The position numbers and the translations under genes were made by a program. From Synechococcus sp. CBW1004 (lineage in GTDB: Bacteria > Cyanobacteriota > Cyanobacteriia > PCC-6307 > Cyanobiaceae), in NCBI RefSeq assembly GCF_015840715.1, contig NZ_CP060397.1, forward strand, positions 2,128,686-2,192,685: a stretch of 64,000 nucleotides of DNA, written 5' to 3'. The notes below the pieces were generated by a model, which worked only from the letters and a program-made list of their open reading frames with translations, ran no database searches and had not been told where the DNA came from. The stretch's first letter is position 1, and each line of letters starts with the position of its first letter. This document shows, in pieces, positions 61,884 to 64,000 of this stretch.

Positions 61884-62855
61884 ATGACCGCAGCCGGCCT
61901 GCAGGCCCCGCTCCAGACCCCAATCCCCCCTGGCCGGGAAGTCGCGGCCCACGGCCGGGGGCGTCCCTGCGTGATCACACGCCGGGCCTGTTTCAGTGCC
62001 AGTCACCTGTATCGCCTGCCGGAACTGAGCGATGCGGAGAACCAGCGGCGCTTCGGGCCCTGCAGCCGGGTGCCTGGCCACGGCCACAACTACGAGCTGA
62101 TCGTGGCCATGGGCGGCGCACTGGATGGCGACGGCATGGTGCTCAACCTCTCGGATGTGAAGCACGCCATCCGCCGCGAGGTGACCGAGCCGCTCGACTT
62201 CCGCTTCCTCAACGAGGCCTGGCCGGAGTTCGATCTGGAGCGCCCTGAGGGGCGACTCCCCACCACCGAGGCGCTGGCCCTGGCCATCCGTGACCGCCTC
62301 GCTCCCCATCTGCCGCTGATGGGAATCCGCCTGTACGAACACCCCGATCTCTGGGCCGATGTGCTCAGCGGACCCGCCATCGATCCCATGGAAGCCTTCC
62401 TCTCCATTCGCACCCACTTCGCCGCTGCCCACCGCCTGGCCCGCCCCGAGCTCAGCCAGAGCGAGAACGAGGCGATCTACGGCAAGTGCGCAAGGCCCCA
62501 TGGCCATGGCCACAACTACCTGCTGGAGGTGAGCGTGCGCGGGCCGATCGATCCCCGCACCGGCATGGTCTGCGATCTGGCGGCGCTGCAACAGCTGGTG
62601 CAGGACCTGGTGGTGGAGCCGTTCGATCACACCTTCCTCAACAAGGACGTCGAACACTTCGCCAGCTGTGTGCCGACTGCGGAGAACATCGCCCTACACA
62701 TCGCCGATCTGCTCAGTCAGCCGATCGCCGGACTGGGGGCCCGCCTTCACAAGGTGCGTCTGCAGGAAAGCCCCAACAACGCCGCCGAGGTATTCGCCGA
62801 AATGGCCCAGTTGGGGATGGTGCCCTCTGCTCTGGAGGTCCTGGCCAGCGCCTGA
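61884..62855 (+). CDS. Tandem 6-pyruvoyl-tetrahydropterin synthase / QueD protein
   Basis: A 323-aa protein with two complete PTPS-like domains. The first (about 30-165) has CFSASHLYRL, CSRVPGHGHNYE and the later RFLNEAWPEF. The second (about 170-323) has HFAAAHRLARP, KCARPHGHGHNYL and FDHTFLNKDVEHF. Both halves keep the zinc His triad and a Cys before the GHGH. Products could be sepiapterin-type pterins, which cyanobacteria use for pteridine glycosides, or queuosine precursors. GTG 61971 is a shorter alternative start. Confidence 0.87.
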   Translation: MTAAGLQAPLQTPIPPGREVAAHGRGRPCVITRRACFSASHLYRLPELSDAENQRRFGPCSRVPGHGHNYELIVAMGGALDGDGMVLNLSDVKHAIRREVTEPLDFRFLNEAWPEFDLERPEGRLPTTEALALAIRDRLAPHLPLMGIRLYEHPDLWADVLSGPAIDPMEAFLSIRTHFAAAHRLARPELSQSENEAIYGKCARPHGHGHNYLLEVSVRGPIDPRTGMVCDLAALQQLVQDLVVEPFDHTFLNKDVEHFASCVPTAENIALHIADLLSQPIAGLGARLHKVRLQESPNNAAEVFAEMAQLGMVPSALEVLASA

Positions 62856-62938
62856 GGGGCCTCCCGGATCGAATCAGGCCTGCCTGCCTCGCGCTTTCAC
62901 GTTCCTGTGAGCTGTGCCCCCCTGAGGTGGATCCATCG

Positions 62939-63805
62939 ATGACTCCTCCGTCAGGGCCCAGGAACGGCCTGCCGCATCTGCGGCTGGTCCTTGCCGTCAG
63001 CCTGGATGGTCGTCTGGCATCGCCGGCGGGGGGCGCAGCCCAGATCGGCGGCCGCGGCGACCGGCGTGTGCTCGAGGAAGCCCTGGCCTGGTCCGATGGT
63101 GCGCTGCTCGGGGCCGAGACCCTGCGGCGCCATGGCAGCACCTGTCTGATCCATGCCCCCGACCTGCTGGAGCGACGCCTTCAGCAGGGGCTGGCCCCCC
63201 AGCCGCTGGCGCTGGTGGCCAGCCGCAGTGGCCGCCTGCCGCCGGGGCTGCCCTTTTTCGCTCAGCCCGTTGAGCGCTGGCTGCTGCTGCAGAAGGCTCC
63301 GGCCGAGGAACCGCCCACCGAGCCGCTTGTCGCTCCGCCGGTTGAGTGCACTGGCGCAGTCCCTGGGGCGTCGGAGCCACGGGGCTCTGCCGAAGCCATG
63401 CCAGAGGTCGCGGGGCAGGAGGGGGAGGCCATCCTCTCCGTCGAGGCCGCTCTGTTGGGCGCGAGGAACAGCGTTGCCCGGCCGGTGGTGCACCCGGCCG
63501 GTTTCGCCAGGGTGCTGACCATGGAGGGCTGGGAGCCGGCCCTGCGGCAGCTGGCGTCGGTGGGGCTGCAGCGGCTGGTGGTGCTCGGCGGGGCCTCCCT
63601 GGCGGCCAGCCTGCTGGCCGAGGACCGCCTGGACGAGCTTCAGCTCACCTTCTGTCCGCAGCTGCTCGGCGGTGCGCACACCTGGCTGGGCCCCACGGCG
63701 CTGGTGCCGGTCCCCGCCCGTGGCGGCTGGCGCCTGCTGGAGCACCGTCGCCTCGAGGGAGACGAGCTGATGCTGCGCTACGGCCGGACTGCGACCGGAG
63801 GCTGA
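62939..63805 (+). CDS. RibD C-terminal (pyrimidine reductase-like) protein
   Basis: A 288-aa dihydrofolate-reductase-fold protein: LRLVLAVSLDGRLASPAGGA (N-terminal strand and substrate loop), ALLGAETLRRHGST, LVVLGGASLAASLLAEDRLD and ELQLTFCPQLLGG. It has no deaminase domain and carries a ~60-residue low-complexity insertion in the middle. It could reduce a riboflavin or pterin intermediate; the PTPS gene upstream makes the latter attractive. Confidence 0.8.
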   Translation: MTPPSGPRNGLPHLRLVLAVSLDGRLASPAGGAAQIGGRGDRRVLEEALAWSDGALLGAETLRRHGSTCLIHAPDLLERRLQQGLAPQPLALVASRSGRLPPGLPFFAQPVERWLLLQKAPAEEPPTEPLVAPPVECTGAVPGASEPRGSAEAMPEVAGQEGEAILSVEAALLGARNSVARPVVHPAGFARVLTMEGWEPALRQLASVGLQRLVVLGGASLAASLLAEDRLDELQLTFCPQLLGGAHTWLGPTALVPVPARGGWRLLEHRRLEGDELMLRYGRTATGG

Positions 63806-64000
63806 TCCGGGGGCTGGTCTTCCCCTGCCCGGGCGATGGCGGTGGATCGGTCTGGGACGACTGGGCTGGACGCCCGTCGCGGGCCAGGCCAGTGGATCCG
63901 GTAGGAGCCGTTGATTCCGTCAAGGCCACGGTCCCGTTCGGTTCGGCTGTGGGCTCAATCGGTCGCGGCGCGATGGTTCCGGCGCCTCCTAAGGCTGCTC
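63806..64000. other. Terminal non-coding stretch
   Basis: About 195 bases after the reductase. No terminator, RNA gene or gene start that I can support. Confidence 0.4.

Overview
The window looks like chromosomal DNA of a high-GC unicellular cyanobacterium of the Synechococcus/Cyanobium type. Supporting evidence: Ycf3, a D2 protein gene (psbD), the regulator RpaA, NdhO, Crr7, zeta-carotene desaturase (CrtQ), two SLH/OprB porins of the Som type, a Ycf33-like protein, and repeated HIP1 octamers (GCGATCGC) in the flanks. No insertion sequence, phage gene, CRISPR array or rRNA was seen.

Left flank (1-16.8 kb), core genes: ycf3 (5' part only), a copper-type P-ATPase, tmk, holB, rpaA, tRNA-Asn, an ABC ATPase, a UPF0367 protein, a stand-alone psbD, a GT39-type membrane glycosyltransferase, two tandem porins, a J-domain protein and ndhO. 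Downstream of the second porin lies a short structured stretch carrying two copies of the Yfr1 core (CTCCTCACAC) and ending in a terminator. Both porin mRNAs carry the complementary sequence at their ribosome binding sites. This looks like a local antisense-type porin regulator.

Centre (17.1-48.2 kb): a large secondary-metabolite region. Two multidomain proteins together make a condensed PUFA-synthase-type system. One is KS-AT-DH-phosphopantetheinyl transferase (1571 aa). The other is ER-ER-KS-AT-ACP-KR-DH (2790 aa). Around them are a bicupin, a membrane protein that looks like an inactivated M50 protease with a PqqD-like front end, an HlyD adaptor, an acyltransferase, a propeller-like protein, two alpha/beta hydrolases, a TPR protein with a degenerate EAL domain, an amidohydrolase, two class III CoA-transferases and a methyltransferase. 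There is also a protein that closely matches the SyrB2 group of non-heme iron halogenases, with HxA in place of HxD, and an ACP-sulfotransferase fusion. Synthase + halogenase + carrier-bound sulfotransferase suggests a chlorinated and perhaps sulfated (or sulfate-eliminated, terminal-alkene) lipid. The product is inference. Four promoters in the region share a TAG/TAA-type -10 box 26-28 bases before the start codon, and HIP1 sites are almost absent there, so the region was probably acquired as a block.

Right flank (48.3-64 kb), core genes: a TIGR01777 epimerase, an LpxB-related protein, a SufA/IscA-type protein, crtQ, an SRPBCC protein, hemD, a GT2-TPR protein, a GH3 hexosaminidase, rbfA, a Ycf33-like protein, a GST, a DUF6816 protein, crr7, aroK, a tandem PTPS/QueD protein and a RibD-C reductase.
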